This document shows, in pieces, positions 26,658 to 33,827 of a stretch of 64,000 nt of DNA. The stretch's first letter is position 1. Each line of letters begins with the position of its first letter. A model generated the notes under the pieces. The model saw only the letters and a list, made by a program, of their open reading frames with translations. It was not told the DNA's origin and did no database searches. The stretch comes from Sinorhizobium americanum (GTDB lineage: Bacteria > Pseudomonadota > Alphaproteobacteria > Rhizobiales > Rhizobiaceae), in assembly GCF_001651855.1 (NCBI RefSeq), contig NZ_LNQC01000081.1, positions 248,001 through 312,000 of the forward strand. Direction: 5' to 3'. The position numbers and the translations under genes are program-made.

Positions 26658-26672
26658 CAGTCTCGAGGTGCG

Positions 26673-27086
26673 ATGCATATGAGAGGAGCCGATGAACGCC
26701 GGACACAGCGCGCCAGGGATCTCAGACAAGTCGACAACGACGCGGAGTCAGTCCTCTGGTCGGAGCTGAGGGACAGGCGTCTCAACGGCTTCAAATTCGT
26801 CCGGCAGTTTCCGATCGGTCCGTATTTCGCTGATTTTGCCTGCCGTGACGAGCGCTTGGTCGTAGAGGTAGATGGCAGCCAGCATGCGAGTAGCCGTCGA
26901 GATTCTGAGCGCGACAAGTACATGGTGGCAAATGGCTGGGGTGTGGCTCGCTTCTGGAACACGCACATATTCAACGATCGCGTGTCGGTTCTTGAAACGA
27001 TTGTCGCGATCTTGGAGAAGCGTTTGACGGCTGAGGTGAGGGGAGCGGATTTGACGTTTGTTCCGGCGGGTGGAAGACATGGCTGA
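26673..27086 (+). CDS. DUF559 nuclease-fold protein
   Basis: This 137-residue protein belongs to the DUF559/Vsr-like endonuclease fold. It has AESVLWSELRDRRLNGFKFV, then RQFPIGPYFADFACRDERLV and VVEVDGSQHA, which hold the PD-(D/E)xK-type acidic residues, and finally VARFWNTHIFND. Such single-domain proteins are scattered in rhizobia, usually near RIME-like repeats. Codon use is less GC-rich at third positions (gcaaatggctgg, gtagaggtagatgg) than in neighbours. It is inserted between two RIME-like elements inside an otherwise continuous operon, which suggests acquisition as a cassette. ATG 26673 or 26679 may be the start. Its function is unknown. Confidence 0.75.
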   Translation: MHMRGADERRTQRARDLRQVDNDAESVLWSELRDRRLNGFKFVRQFPIGPYFADFACRDERLVVEVDGSQHASSRRDSERDKYMVANGWGVARFWNTHIFNDRVSVLETIVAILEKRLTAEVRGADLTFVPAGGRHG

Positions 27087-27112
27087 CGTGTTGAGATTTG
27101 CCGCCTGGTTCG

Positions 27113-27285
27113 CCCCTCACCCTAACCCTCTCCCCGCGCGCGGGGAGAGGGGACGAAATCGTTGCGCTCCGGTGCATTTTGCGGATGCCGAATCGCACTT
27201 TGAGCGGTTCCCTTCGGTTGGGTGGAACGCGGCGTGCAGCACCATTCCCTCTCCCCGCGAGCGGGGAGAGGGCCAGGGTGAGGGG
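27113..27285. repeat. Composite RIME-like element B
   Basis: The arms match element A (left CCCCTCACCCTAACCCTCTC, right GAGGGCCAGGGTGAGGGG) but the roughly 95 bp inside are unrelated to A's. The left arms of A and B form a direct repeat of about 40 bp with one visible mismatch, about 654 bp apart and bracketing the DUF559 gene. The element ends 45 bp before the next gene. Confidence 0.75.
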
Positions 27286-27329
27286 CGGACGCCGACGTAC
27301 AGCTGCCACGCGTCGGGGGGCGTTGCCCC

Positions 27330-28619
27330 ATGAAACGCCTTCTCGAAGCCGAGCTCATCTATGGGCGGCTGCTCGATATTTCCGAGCCGCATCTCGTTGC
27401 GCGCTATAACAAGGCGCTCGAAGGCTTCGGGCTGAAGCCGACGGGGCTCGAGCGGTTCAGCATCGATATGACCGGCTTTTCGCCCGAAATTGCCCAGGAA
27501 CTCGGAGACCGCGACTATCTCGACCCGAACCGGGTCAATCGGCGCTTCATCATCCTGACGCCCGCCCAGGCGGACCTGCCGGTGGTCCATACGAGCTTTT
27601 CCAACACCGCGGCGCTGATGCATGAATTCTTCAACGCCAACAGCCGGGCGATCAACGCCGTCACCATCAAGGATGCGCTCTATGGCGAGATCGAGGACTC
27701 GGTGTCGGTGGTCGAGGACATCGACGATCTGCTGTCGATCAACGAGGTCCGCTTCCGCGTGCTTTCCGCCGAGGACATGCTCGGCAAGGCGGCTGAGCTC
27801 CGCGAGCTCGTCGACCGGCTGAAAAAGGTGCCGCATGCATGGGCGGACGACGCCATGCTGGACCGGATGGTGGAACTCGCCAAGCGGACCGGCGACATCC
27901 GCCAGAATTCGCTGGTACCCGAGGAACTGGTGTTTCGGCACGAGGCCTTCTGGGCCAATCATTTCGGTGGCGTCTATGTCTTCCTCGACCAGAAGACGAC
28001 GACGGTGATCTGCGACCCTTCCGTGCCCGGCTTCCGCCGCTCGCGACCCTGGCAGGTGAGCTATATCCCGATCGGCGATTACGCGCGCATCTACGACTTC
28101 CTGACGACGACGAACCGGCTGCAACTGCCGCAGGCCTCCTGGGTGCAGGATTCGGGCCTGTTCCAGCACCGGGCCGACATGGTGATCCGCGGTCTGATCA
28201 ACGAAGCCGATCCGGATGCGGATCTGCTGAATGCCGATCGGATCTGGCTGCAGACCTGGATCCATCGCAACGCCGCGCTGGTGGCGCGCGATGGCACCTA
28301 CCCGTTCCTGCAGGAAGTCGCGCGGGCGATCGCGGCGACGGGGACGGTGAAGATGCAGGAGATCGCCCCGGAAAACCGCTTCCTGCTGGTGCGGGCCGCT
28401 CACGACCATACGGACAAATGGCTGGTCAACCAGCTCATTGCGCAGCTCGTCCCGCGCGACTTCGTCTCGCGCTTCGTGTTCGACAAGCAAGGCTTTTATG
28501 CTGCCTACGAGCGCTACGGCGAAAAGTTCCGCGAATATGTTGTGGCGACCCTGACGGGCACATATCTGAAAGACAAGACCGCCTTCCGCCACAAGCTCTA
28601 CGGTCTCAAAGAGGAATAG
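27330..28619 (+). CDS. Protein of unknown function (DUF6638-like)
   Basis: This 429-residue soluble protein has no signal or membrane helix. I think it corresponds to DUF6638, a family defined only by sequence. Distinctive segments are LIYGRLLDISEPHLVARYN at the N-terminus, PVVHTSFSNTAALMHEFFNA, VVEDIDDLLSINEVRFRVLS, and ENRFLLVRAAHDHTDKWLVN. Basic and aromatic residues near the C-terminus (DKTAFRHKLYGLKEE) end the chain. It is followed after 3 bp by the DUF2333-like gene, so the two are co-translated. The gene is separated from the AAA ATPase only by the DUF559/RIME insertion, and I infer it once followed that gene directly. Confidence 0.65.
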   Translation: MKRLLEAELIYGRLLDISEPHLVARYNKALEGFGLKPTGLERFSIDMTGFSPEIAQELGDRDYLDPNRVNRRFIILTPAQADLPVVHTSFSNTAALMHEFFNANSRAINAVTIKDALYGEIEDSVSVVEDIDDLLSINEVRFRVLSAEDMLGKAAELRELVDRLKKVPHAWADDAMLDRMVELAKRTGDIRQNSLVPEELVFRHEAFWANHFGGVYVFLDQKTTTVICDPSVPGFRRSRPWQVSYIPIGDYARIYDFLTTTNRLQLPQASWVQDSGLFQHRADMVIRGLINEADPDADLLNADRIWLQTWIHRNAALVARDGTYPFLQEVARAIAATGTVKMQEIAPENRFLLVRAAHDHTDKWLVNQLIAQLVPRDFVSRFVFDKQGFYAAYERYGEKFREYVVATLTGTYLKDKTAFRHKLYGLKEE

Positions 28620-28622
28620 GAC

Positions 28623-29843
28623 ATGCTCGATCCGATCGTTGTGTTTTTTCAGCGCGTGTTCACGGCGATCGGCCGCGGCATAGGTCTCGCGGTCTCCTGG
28701 CTCCTCTGGCCCTTCGTGGCGCTCGGCAACTGGTATCGGGCGCGGAGCTGGATCATCAAGGGGCCGATCGGCCTGGTGCTGCTCGGACTGATCTTCTTCT
28801 ACGGCTATTTCATCTGGCAGACGCAGGCCTGGACGAATTTCGATCCGGACTATGTCAATCGCTACAAGCTCTCCGAGCGCAAGGTGCCGGCGGGGTCGCC
28901 GATCAGCGGCCCCGGCGCCACCACGGGACAATCCGGTAGCGCGGCGGCTAGCAGCCAGGCCGCAGCCGTGGTGCCTTCGGACGGATCGACCACCGAAGCG
29001 CTCGACATGGCGCAGCTGCCGGCCGGCACGGTCTGCCAGACCTCGGCGACCGTCGATGTCGCGGCCGATCTCATCGACCTCAACGTCAACCAGAACGCCT
29101 GGATTTCCTCGATGCTCGCCTACAAGCTCGGCCTGTTCGGGATGGACTGGGACGACACGCCCTGGCTCGACAACAAGGCGTCGTTCCAGCGCGGCATCAA
29201 CCAGGCGGTGCGCCGCACCACCGTCGAACTGGTCGACTCACTTGGCCGGGTGCGCGGCACCTCCGGCGTCAACAACGACCTGCAGGCCGCACGCGGCAAC
29301 ATTCAGTTCGATGAGGAAACCTGGTACTTCGGCATCAATCCGTTCGGTCCGAAGACCCCGACGCCAAGCTTTTACCGCGCCGCCGAGCGCGACCTCCGGA
29401 AATTCAATGTATCGCTCGGCAAATGCGAGGCGATCTTCGACGGCCGGTCCGACAACATGGTCGAGTTCCTCGACCGCATCGCCAACGACCTCGGCAATAC
29501 GTCGGCGATCATCCGCGAGCGCTCGGAATTCCACAATGGCGGCTGGTTCGATACGCGTGCCGACGACCGTTTCTGGTTCGCCTTCGGCCAGCTCTACGGT
29601 TATTACGGCATTCTCTCGGCGGCCGGTGCCGATTTCGAGAATGTCGTCGCCCAGCGCGGGCTGACGCCGATCTATACGGAGACGCTGAAGCAATTGCGCT
29701 CGGCGCTGCGTATCCAGCCGCTGATCATCTCCAACGGCCGCGAGGACGGCTGGATCATGCCGACGCATCTGGCGACGATGGGCTTCTATATTCTTCGCGT
29801 GCGCTCCAACCTGGTGGAGATGCGCGACATCCTTGCCCGCTGA
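28623..29843 (+). CDS. Membrane-anchored DUF2333-like protein
   Basis: This 406-residue protein has an amphipathic N-terminus (FFQRVFTAIGRGIGLAVSWL), one membrane helix at about 48-67 (GPIGLVLLGLIFFYGYFIW), a low-complexity Ser/Ala/Gly linker around residues 90-120, and a roughly 280-residue domain that should lie in the periplasm. This domain resembles DUF2333: DLIDLNVNQNAWISSMLAYK, DEETWYFGINPFGP, DDRFWFAFGQLYGYYGIL. It is the last gene of the block begun at 22219 and supplies its only certain membrane protein. The function is unknown; an envelope anchor for the ATPase complex is my inference. Confidence 0.7.
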   Translation: MLDPIVVFFQRVFTAIGRGIGLAVSWLLWPFVALGNWYRARSWIIKGPIGLVLLGLIFFYGYFIWQTQAWTNFDPDYVNRYKLSERKVPAGSPISGPGATTGQSGSAAASSQAAAVVPSDGSTTEALDMAQLPAGTVCQTSATVDVAADLIDLNVNQNAWISSMLAYKLGLFGMDWDDTPWLDNKASFQRGINQAVRRTTVELVDSLGRVRGTSGVNNDLQAARGNIQFDEETWYFGINPFGPKTPTPSFYRAAERDLRKFNVSLGKCEAIFDGRSDNMVEFLDRIANDLGNTSAIIRERSEFHNGGWFDTRADDRFWFAFGQLYGYYGILSAAGADFENVVAQRGLTPIYTETLKQLRSALRIQPLIISNGREDGWIMPTHLATMGFYILRVRSNLVEMRDILAR

Positions 29844-29929
29844 CGGCCGGCATGGCAGCGTAAGCACAAGGAAACGGAGCGCGCATCCGGCAGAGGAGGC
29901 GGGATGTACGCACCAAACAGGGGGAAGCC

Positions 29930-31609
29930 ATGGGGGAGGTCAAGTCCGACATCGAGATTGCGCGTGCTGCGCGCAAGCAACCGATCATGGAAATCGGGGC
30001 TAAACTCGGCATTCCGCCGGAACATCTGCTGCCCTACGGCCATGACAAGGCGAAGGTGAGCGCGGAATTCATTGCCGCGCAAAAGGACAAGAGAGACGGC
30101 CGGCTGATCCTGGTGACGGCGATCAACCCGACACCGGCCGGCGAGGGCAAGACCACGACGACGGTGGGGCTCGGCGACGGCCTGAACCGCATCGGCAAGA
30201 AGACGATCGTCTGCATCCGCGAGGCCTCGCTCGGCCCCTGCTTCGGCATCAAAGGGGGTGCTGCCGGCGGCGGTTACGCGCAGGTGGTGCCGATGGAGGA
30301 CATCAACCTGCATTTCACCGGCGATTTCCACGCCATCACCTCGGCCCACAACCTGCTCGCCGCGCTGATCGACAACCACATCTATTGGGGCAATGAGCAG
30401 GCAATCGACATCCGCCGCATTGCCTGGCGGCGGGTGATGGACATGAACGACCGGGCGCTGCGCCAGATCATCGGCTCGCTCGGCGGTGTCGCCAACGGCT
30501 ATCCGCGCGAGACCGGTTTCGACATCACCGTTGCCTCGGAGGTCATGGCTATCCTGTGCCTTGCCGCCGATATCAAGGACCTGGAAAAGCGGCTCGGCAA
30601 CATCATCATCGGTTACCGGCGCGACAAGAGCCCCGTCTACGCGCGGGACATCAAGGCGGACGGGGCAATGGCGGTGCTGCTCAGGGACGCAATGCAGCCG
30701 AACCTGGTGCAGACGCTGGAGAATAATCCGGCCTTTGTCCATGGCGGCCCCTTTGCCAACATTGCGCATGGCTGCAACTCGGTGGTGGCGACGACGACGG
30801 CGCTGAAGCTTGCCGACTACGTCGTGACCGAAGCCGGTTTCGGAGCGGATCTCGGCGCCGAGAAATTCTTTGACATCAAGTGCCGCAAGGCCGGCCTGAA
30901 GCCGGACGCCGCCGTCGTCGTCGCCACCGTCAGGGCGATCAAAATGAATGGCGGCGTGAAGAAGGACGATCTCGGCAAGGAAAATATCGAGGCGGTCAGG
31001 AAGGGATGCGCCAACCTCGGCCGCCACGTGCAGAACGTCAAGAAATTCGGCGTGCCGGTGCTTGTCGCAATCAACCACTTCACTTCCGATACGGAGGCCG
31101 AGGTCCGTGCGATCAAGGATTATGTCAGGACGCTCGGTTCCGAGGCGGTCCTGTGCCGACACTGGGCCGAGGGATCGGCCGGAATCGAGGAACTGGCGCA
31201 CAAGGTCGTTGATCTCGCCAATGCCGGACACTCGCAGTTCTCGCCGCTCTATCCGGACGACATGCCGCTATTCCACAAGATCGAGACGATCGCCAAGGAT
31301 ATCTATCACGCCAGTGAAGTCATTGCCGACAAGGTGGTGCGGGATCAGCTGAGGACCTGGGAAGACCAGGGCTACGGACATTTGCCGATCTGTATGGCGA
31401 AGACCCAATATTCCTTCTCCACCGACCCCAACCTGCGCGGCGCTCCAAGCGGCCATGCGGTGCCGATCCGCGAAGTCCGCCTTGCGGCCGGCGCCGGCTT
31501 CGTCGTCGTCATCACCGGCGAGATCATGACGATGCCGGGCCTGCCGAAGGTGCCTTCTTCGGAGAAGATCCGCCTCAATGAGGCGGGCTACATAGAGGGG
31601 CTGTTCTGA
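29930..31609 (+). CDS. fhs: Formate--tetrahydrofolate ligase
   Basis: This 559-residue enzyme makes 10-formyl-THF from formate, THF and ATP. It has the P-loop PTPAGEGKTTTTVGLGDGLN at about residues 65-84, SLGPCFGIKGGAAGGGYAQV after it, and family segments DFHAITSAHNLLAALIDNHI and PVLVAINHFTSDTEAE. The length is typical. It acts in one-carbon metabolism, feeding purine and formylmethionine synthesis, and in rhizobia is also used for formate or methoxy-compound assimilation. It is probably its own unit, 86 bp after the DUF2333-like gene, and is convergent with the DUF1993 gene. Confidence 0.97.
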   Translation: MGEVKSDIEIARAARKQPIMEIGAKLGIPPEHLLPYGHDKAKVSAEFIAAQKDKRDGRLILVTAINPTPAGEGKTTTTVGLGDGLNRIGKKTIVCIREASLGPCFGIKGGAAGGGYAQVVPMEDINLHFTGDFHAITSAHNLLAALIDNHIYWGNEQAIDIRRIAWRRVMDMNDRALRQIIGSLGGVANGYPRETGFDITVASEVMAILCLAADIKDLEKRLGNIIIGYRRDKSPVYARDIKADGAMAVLLRDAMQPNLVQTLENNPAFVHGGPFANIAHGCNSVVATTTALKLADYVVTEAGFGADLGAEKFFDIKCRKAGLKPDAAVVVATVRAIKMNGGVKKDDLGKENIEAVRKGCANLGRHVQNVKKFGVPVLVAINHFTSDTEAEVRAIKDYVRTLGSEAVLCRHWAEGSAGIEELAHKVVDLANAGHSQFSPLYPDDMPLFHKIETIAKDIYHASEVIADKVVRDQLRTWEDQGYGHLPICMAKTQYSFSTDPNLRGAPSGHAVPIREVRLAAGAGFVVVITGEIMTMPGLPKVPSSEKIRLNEAGYIEGLF

Positions 31610-31630
31610 CGGTGGTGCAGTAGTGCCGGC

Positions 31631-32140
31631 TCAATCGAGACCGCCGATAAAGTCGGCCTTGCCGAGCGGCACGCCCTTGTGGCGCAGGATGTCGTAGGCC
31701 GTGGTCAGATGGAAATAGAAGTTCGGCAGCACGAACTTCAGCAGATAGTCGTCGCCGCTGAAGGTCACCTTCAGATTCGGAAAGTTGAGGGTCACCTCGC
31801 GCTTCTCGCTGCCCTCCAGATGTTCCGGCGAGACGGTTTCGAAGAACGCCACCGTCTTGTCGATCCGCTGACGCAGATCGGCAAAGCTCTGCTCGTCGTC
31901 GGGAAACCGCGGCACCTCGAGTGCCGTCAGCCGGGCGATCGCGTTCTTGCTGGTGTCGCTCGCCCGCTGAATCTGGCCCGATAGCGGCAGCATGTCCGGC
32001 GCGAGCCGCGCGTTGAAGAGTGCGTCGAGCGGCGTGCCCGATTCCGCGGCAAAGGCCTCGGCCTTGTCGAGGAGCCTGCCGAGTGCGGAAAAGCCGCGCG
32101 CAAAGACGGGGATGGAGAGCGAATACATTGTCAAAGGCAT
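31631..32140 (-). CDS. DUF1993 (DinB-like) family protein
   Basis: This 169-residue protein matches DUF1993, a four-helix DinB-like fold without known activity. It starts MPLTMYSLSIPVFARGFSAL and contains DKAEAFAAESGTPLDALFNA, the RIDKTVAFFE helix, LKFVLPNFYFHLTTAYDILR and ends GKADFIGGL, all family hallmarks. It is cytoplasmic with no signal. It is convergent with fhs (21 bp between) and divergent from the thioesterase gene, with 151 bp between their starts. Confidence 0.88.
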   Translation of the reverse strand: MPLTMYSLSIPVFARGFSALGRLLDKAEAFAAESGTPLDALFNARLAPDMLPLSGQIQRASDTSKNAIARLTALEVPRFPDDEQSFADLRQRIDKTVAFFETVSPEHLEGSEKREVTLNFPNLKVTFSGDDYLLKFVLPNFYFHLTTAYDILRHKGVPLGKADFIGGLD

Positions 32141-32291
32141 GGGAGTGTTCCTCGTTCAAGGCGTTGTGGCCGGCACCGGAGATAGATCGTATCGCTGTTG
32201 CGCGGGTTCAATCGGTAGCGGACATCTTTATCAATCCGAAAGAGAATTTGCGCCGATGCTGGCTCGATTGCTGCGCTACGATGGAAGCACA

Positions 32292-32762
32292 ATGACACCT
32301 TCTGAACTACAGGCCTATCTTCGTACACATATCCCGCTCTCCGCTGCGATGCAGGTGGAGGTGGAATCGGCAGAATGGGACCATGTCCTCCTCCGGGCAC
32401 CCCTGGCGCCGAACATCAACCATCGCGACACGGTTTTCGGCGGCAGCGCTTCGGCACTTTCGATCCTCGCTGCCTGGTCGCTGCTGCATGTCCGGCTTCG
32501 CTCGAGCGGCATCGCCAGCCGCCTGGTGATCCAGAGCAACCGCATGGATTATTTGAGACCCATCGGCGGTTCCTTCTCAGCCCGCTCGAGTCTCGAAGAG
32601 GCCGACCAATGGCCGGGCTTCCTGCGTCTGCTCGAACGGAGGGGCAGGGCGCGTCTGACGGTGACGGCCGACCTCATGGGCGAGGGTGATGTTGCCGGTC
32701 TCTTCTCCGGCGAATTCGTCGCACTTGGATACGGGAACGCGAGCACTGACGGAGGTGGCTAG
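32292..32762 (+). CDS. YiiD-type thioesterase domain protein
   Basis: This 156-residue protein has a hot-dog fold. It begins MTPSELQAYLRTHIPLSAAM, and the active-site helix is NHRDTVFGGSASALSILAAW, the pattern of the YiiD C-terminal putative thioesterase. RMDYLRPIGGSFSARSSL is the following strand pair. An ATG at 32256 would add 12 residues; 32292 is preferred because TGGAAG lies just before it. The substrate is probably an acyl-CoA of unknown type. Its stop codon overlaps the stop of the convergent extensin-like gene. Confidence 0.75.
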   Translation: MTPSELQAYLRTHIPLSAAMQVEVESAEWDHVLLRAPLAPNINHRDTVFGGSASALSILAAWSLLHVRLRSSGIASRLVIQSNRMDYLRPIGGSFSARSSLEEADQWPGFLRLLERRGRARLTVTADLMGEGDVAGLFSGEFVALGYGNASTDGGG

Positions 32763-33580
32763 CGGCAGTAGCGATAGCCGTTCTTCCGTTCGATCACGTC
32801 GAAATGCAGGTGTGTTTCATGCGCCGCGTCGCTGCCCGGATCGAGGACGGTCGTGAAGTAGAGGCAGCCGGAGGCGGTCACGGCGCGCTGGAAGGCGCCG
32901 GCCAGGGTGCCGTCCTCGTCGCGCGGCTGGATTTCGATGGTCTTGCCATCGGCGAGCGTGAAAGAGGCGATATCGACCGCATTGCCGCGTGCGTGCTCGG
33001 AGATCTTTCCCGTCGCTGCATTGTTCCTTAGCCGGCAGACATAGGTCGAGGCTTGGTTCAGCGCCGAAAGACGAGCGTCGGGCCCGAAAGCGACCTTCGC
33101 CGCCGGCGTGGCAGTTTCCTTGGCCCAACGGGCGAGTGCCAGGGCGGTTTCGCACCGCATCATCCCCTCGGGCTTGAGGGTGACGCCGGGCAGTATAGAA
33201 GTTACTCGGATCGGCTTGTCGATGCCGCAGCCCTTGCCGTCGTCGACGCGGGCAGTCTCCACAAAGGCGCTGCCGATGTCCTTCAGCGCGGCCAGACAGG
33301 ACGCATAGGCTTTCGGGTCTTCCTTTTCGATCGTAAGAATCGCTTCCTTCGGCAGAGAATCGTCTTTCCAATCCGGCGGTAGGTCTTTGCCAGCCCCGAC
33401 GTTCAAGTTTTTTTGATCGCTCGCTTGAGGTTCTCTCTGCGGTGCGGCGGGTTTCGGCGTGGGGGTCGGCTGTTCGCCTTGAACTGCGTCAGGCCTTGCC
33501 ACGGGTAGCGGGCCTTTCTTCGGAAGCGCCGCCCCAGACAGCACCAGGGCGGACATCAGAACCACTCCGACAGCGCGCAT
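32759..33580 (-). CDS. Extensin-like family protein, secreted
   Basis: This 273-residue protein has an N-terminal signal segment (VVLMSALVLSGAAL), a Pro/Lys/Gln-rich linker up to residue 60, and a C-terminal extensin-like domain. The domain has YASCLAALKDIGSAF, GCGIDKPIRV and AKVAFGPDARLSALNQAST, and ends with the metal-peptidase-like region HARGNAVDIASF and THLHFDVIERKNGYRYCR. The H...D and HxH residues match the D-Ala-D-Ala peptidase (M15-like) arrangement, suggesting cell-wall work. Four cysteines fit disulphides in the periplasm. It is divergent from shmR. Confidence 0.82.
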   Translation of the reverse strand: MRAVGVVLMSALVLSGAALPKKGPLPVARPDAVQGEQPTPTPKPAAPQREPQASDQKNLNVGAGKDLPPDWKDDSLPKEAILTIEKEDPKAYASCLAALKDIGSAFVETARVDDGKGCGIDKPIRVTSILPGVTLKPEGMMRCETALALARWAKETATPAAKVAFGPDARLSALNQASTYVCRLRNNAATGKISEHARGNAVDIASFTLADGKTIEIQPRDEDGTLAGAFQRAVTASGCLYFTTVLDPGSDAAHETHLHFDVIERKNGYRYCR

Positions 33581-33686
33581 GCAGGTCCTTTCCGTTTGTC
33601 ACGGTCAAACGCACGAAAGGCGATCCTGGTTCAAAATGTGCTGAAACTGAGGAAGAAGGTCGGAAACGTGTCCCCTAAAATTATAT

Positions 33687-33701
33687 TGACTTTTTTAGTC
33701 A
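33687..33701 (+). promoter_or_regulatory. IRO box (RirA-type iron operator) upstream of shmR
   Basis: TGACTTTTTTAGTCA fits TGA-N9-TCA, the iron-responsive operator bound by RirA in rhizobia when iron is sufficient. It lies about 127 bp before the shmR start codon, in AT-rich sequence that probably contains the promoter. No ICE (Irr) box was seen. Confidence 0.65.
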
Positions 33702-33827
33702 TGTTTTTTATGTGGCCTAAATAAGGCGATGACGTAACCGTATTCGCCGATTCCGACACCTGCCCAGCCAGCCCTTGAGTTTGCCGCTCAACAGCAAGCC
33801 CGGCCAACAAACTCAAAGGATTGGTCC

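Noticed and set aside
26459..27285. Repeated palindromes as a possible CRISPR array
   Set aside because: There are only two composite elements with facing arms, irregular interiors and no regular spacers; they match RIME-like repeats elsewhere in the window.
22219..29843. Reading the TelA/AAA block as an anti-phage defence island
   Set aside because: It lies between housekeeping genes (tdk and fhs) with normal codon use, and no known defence effector except the probably inserted DUF559 gene is present.
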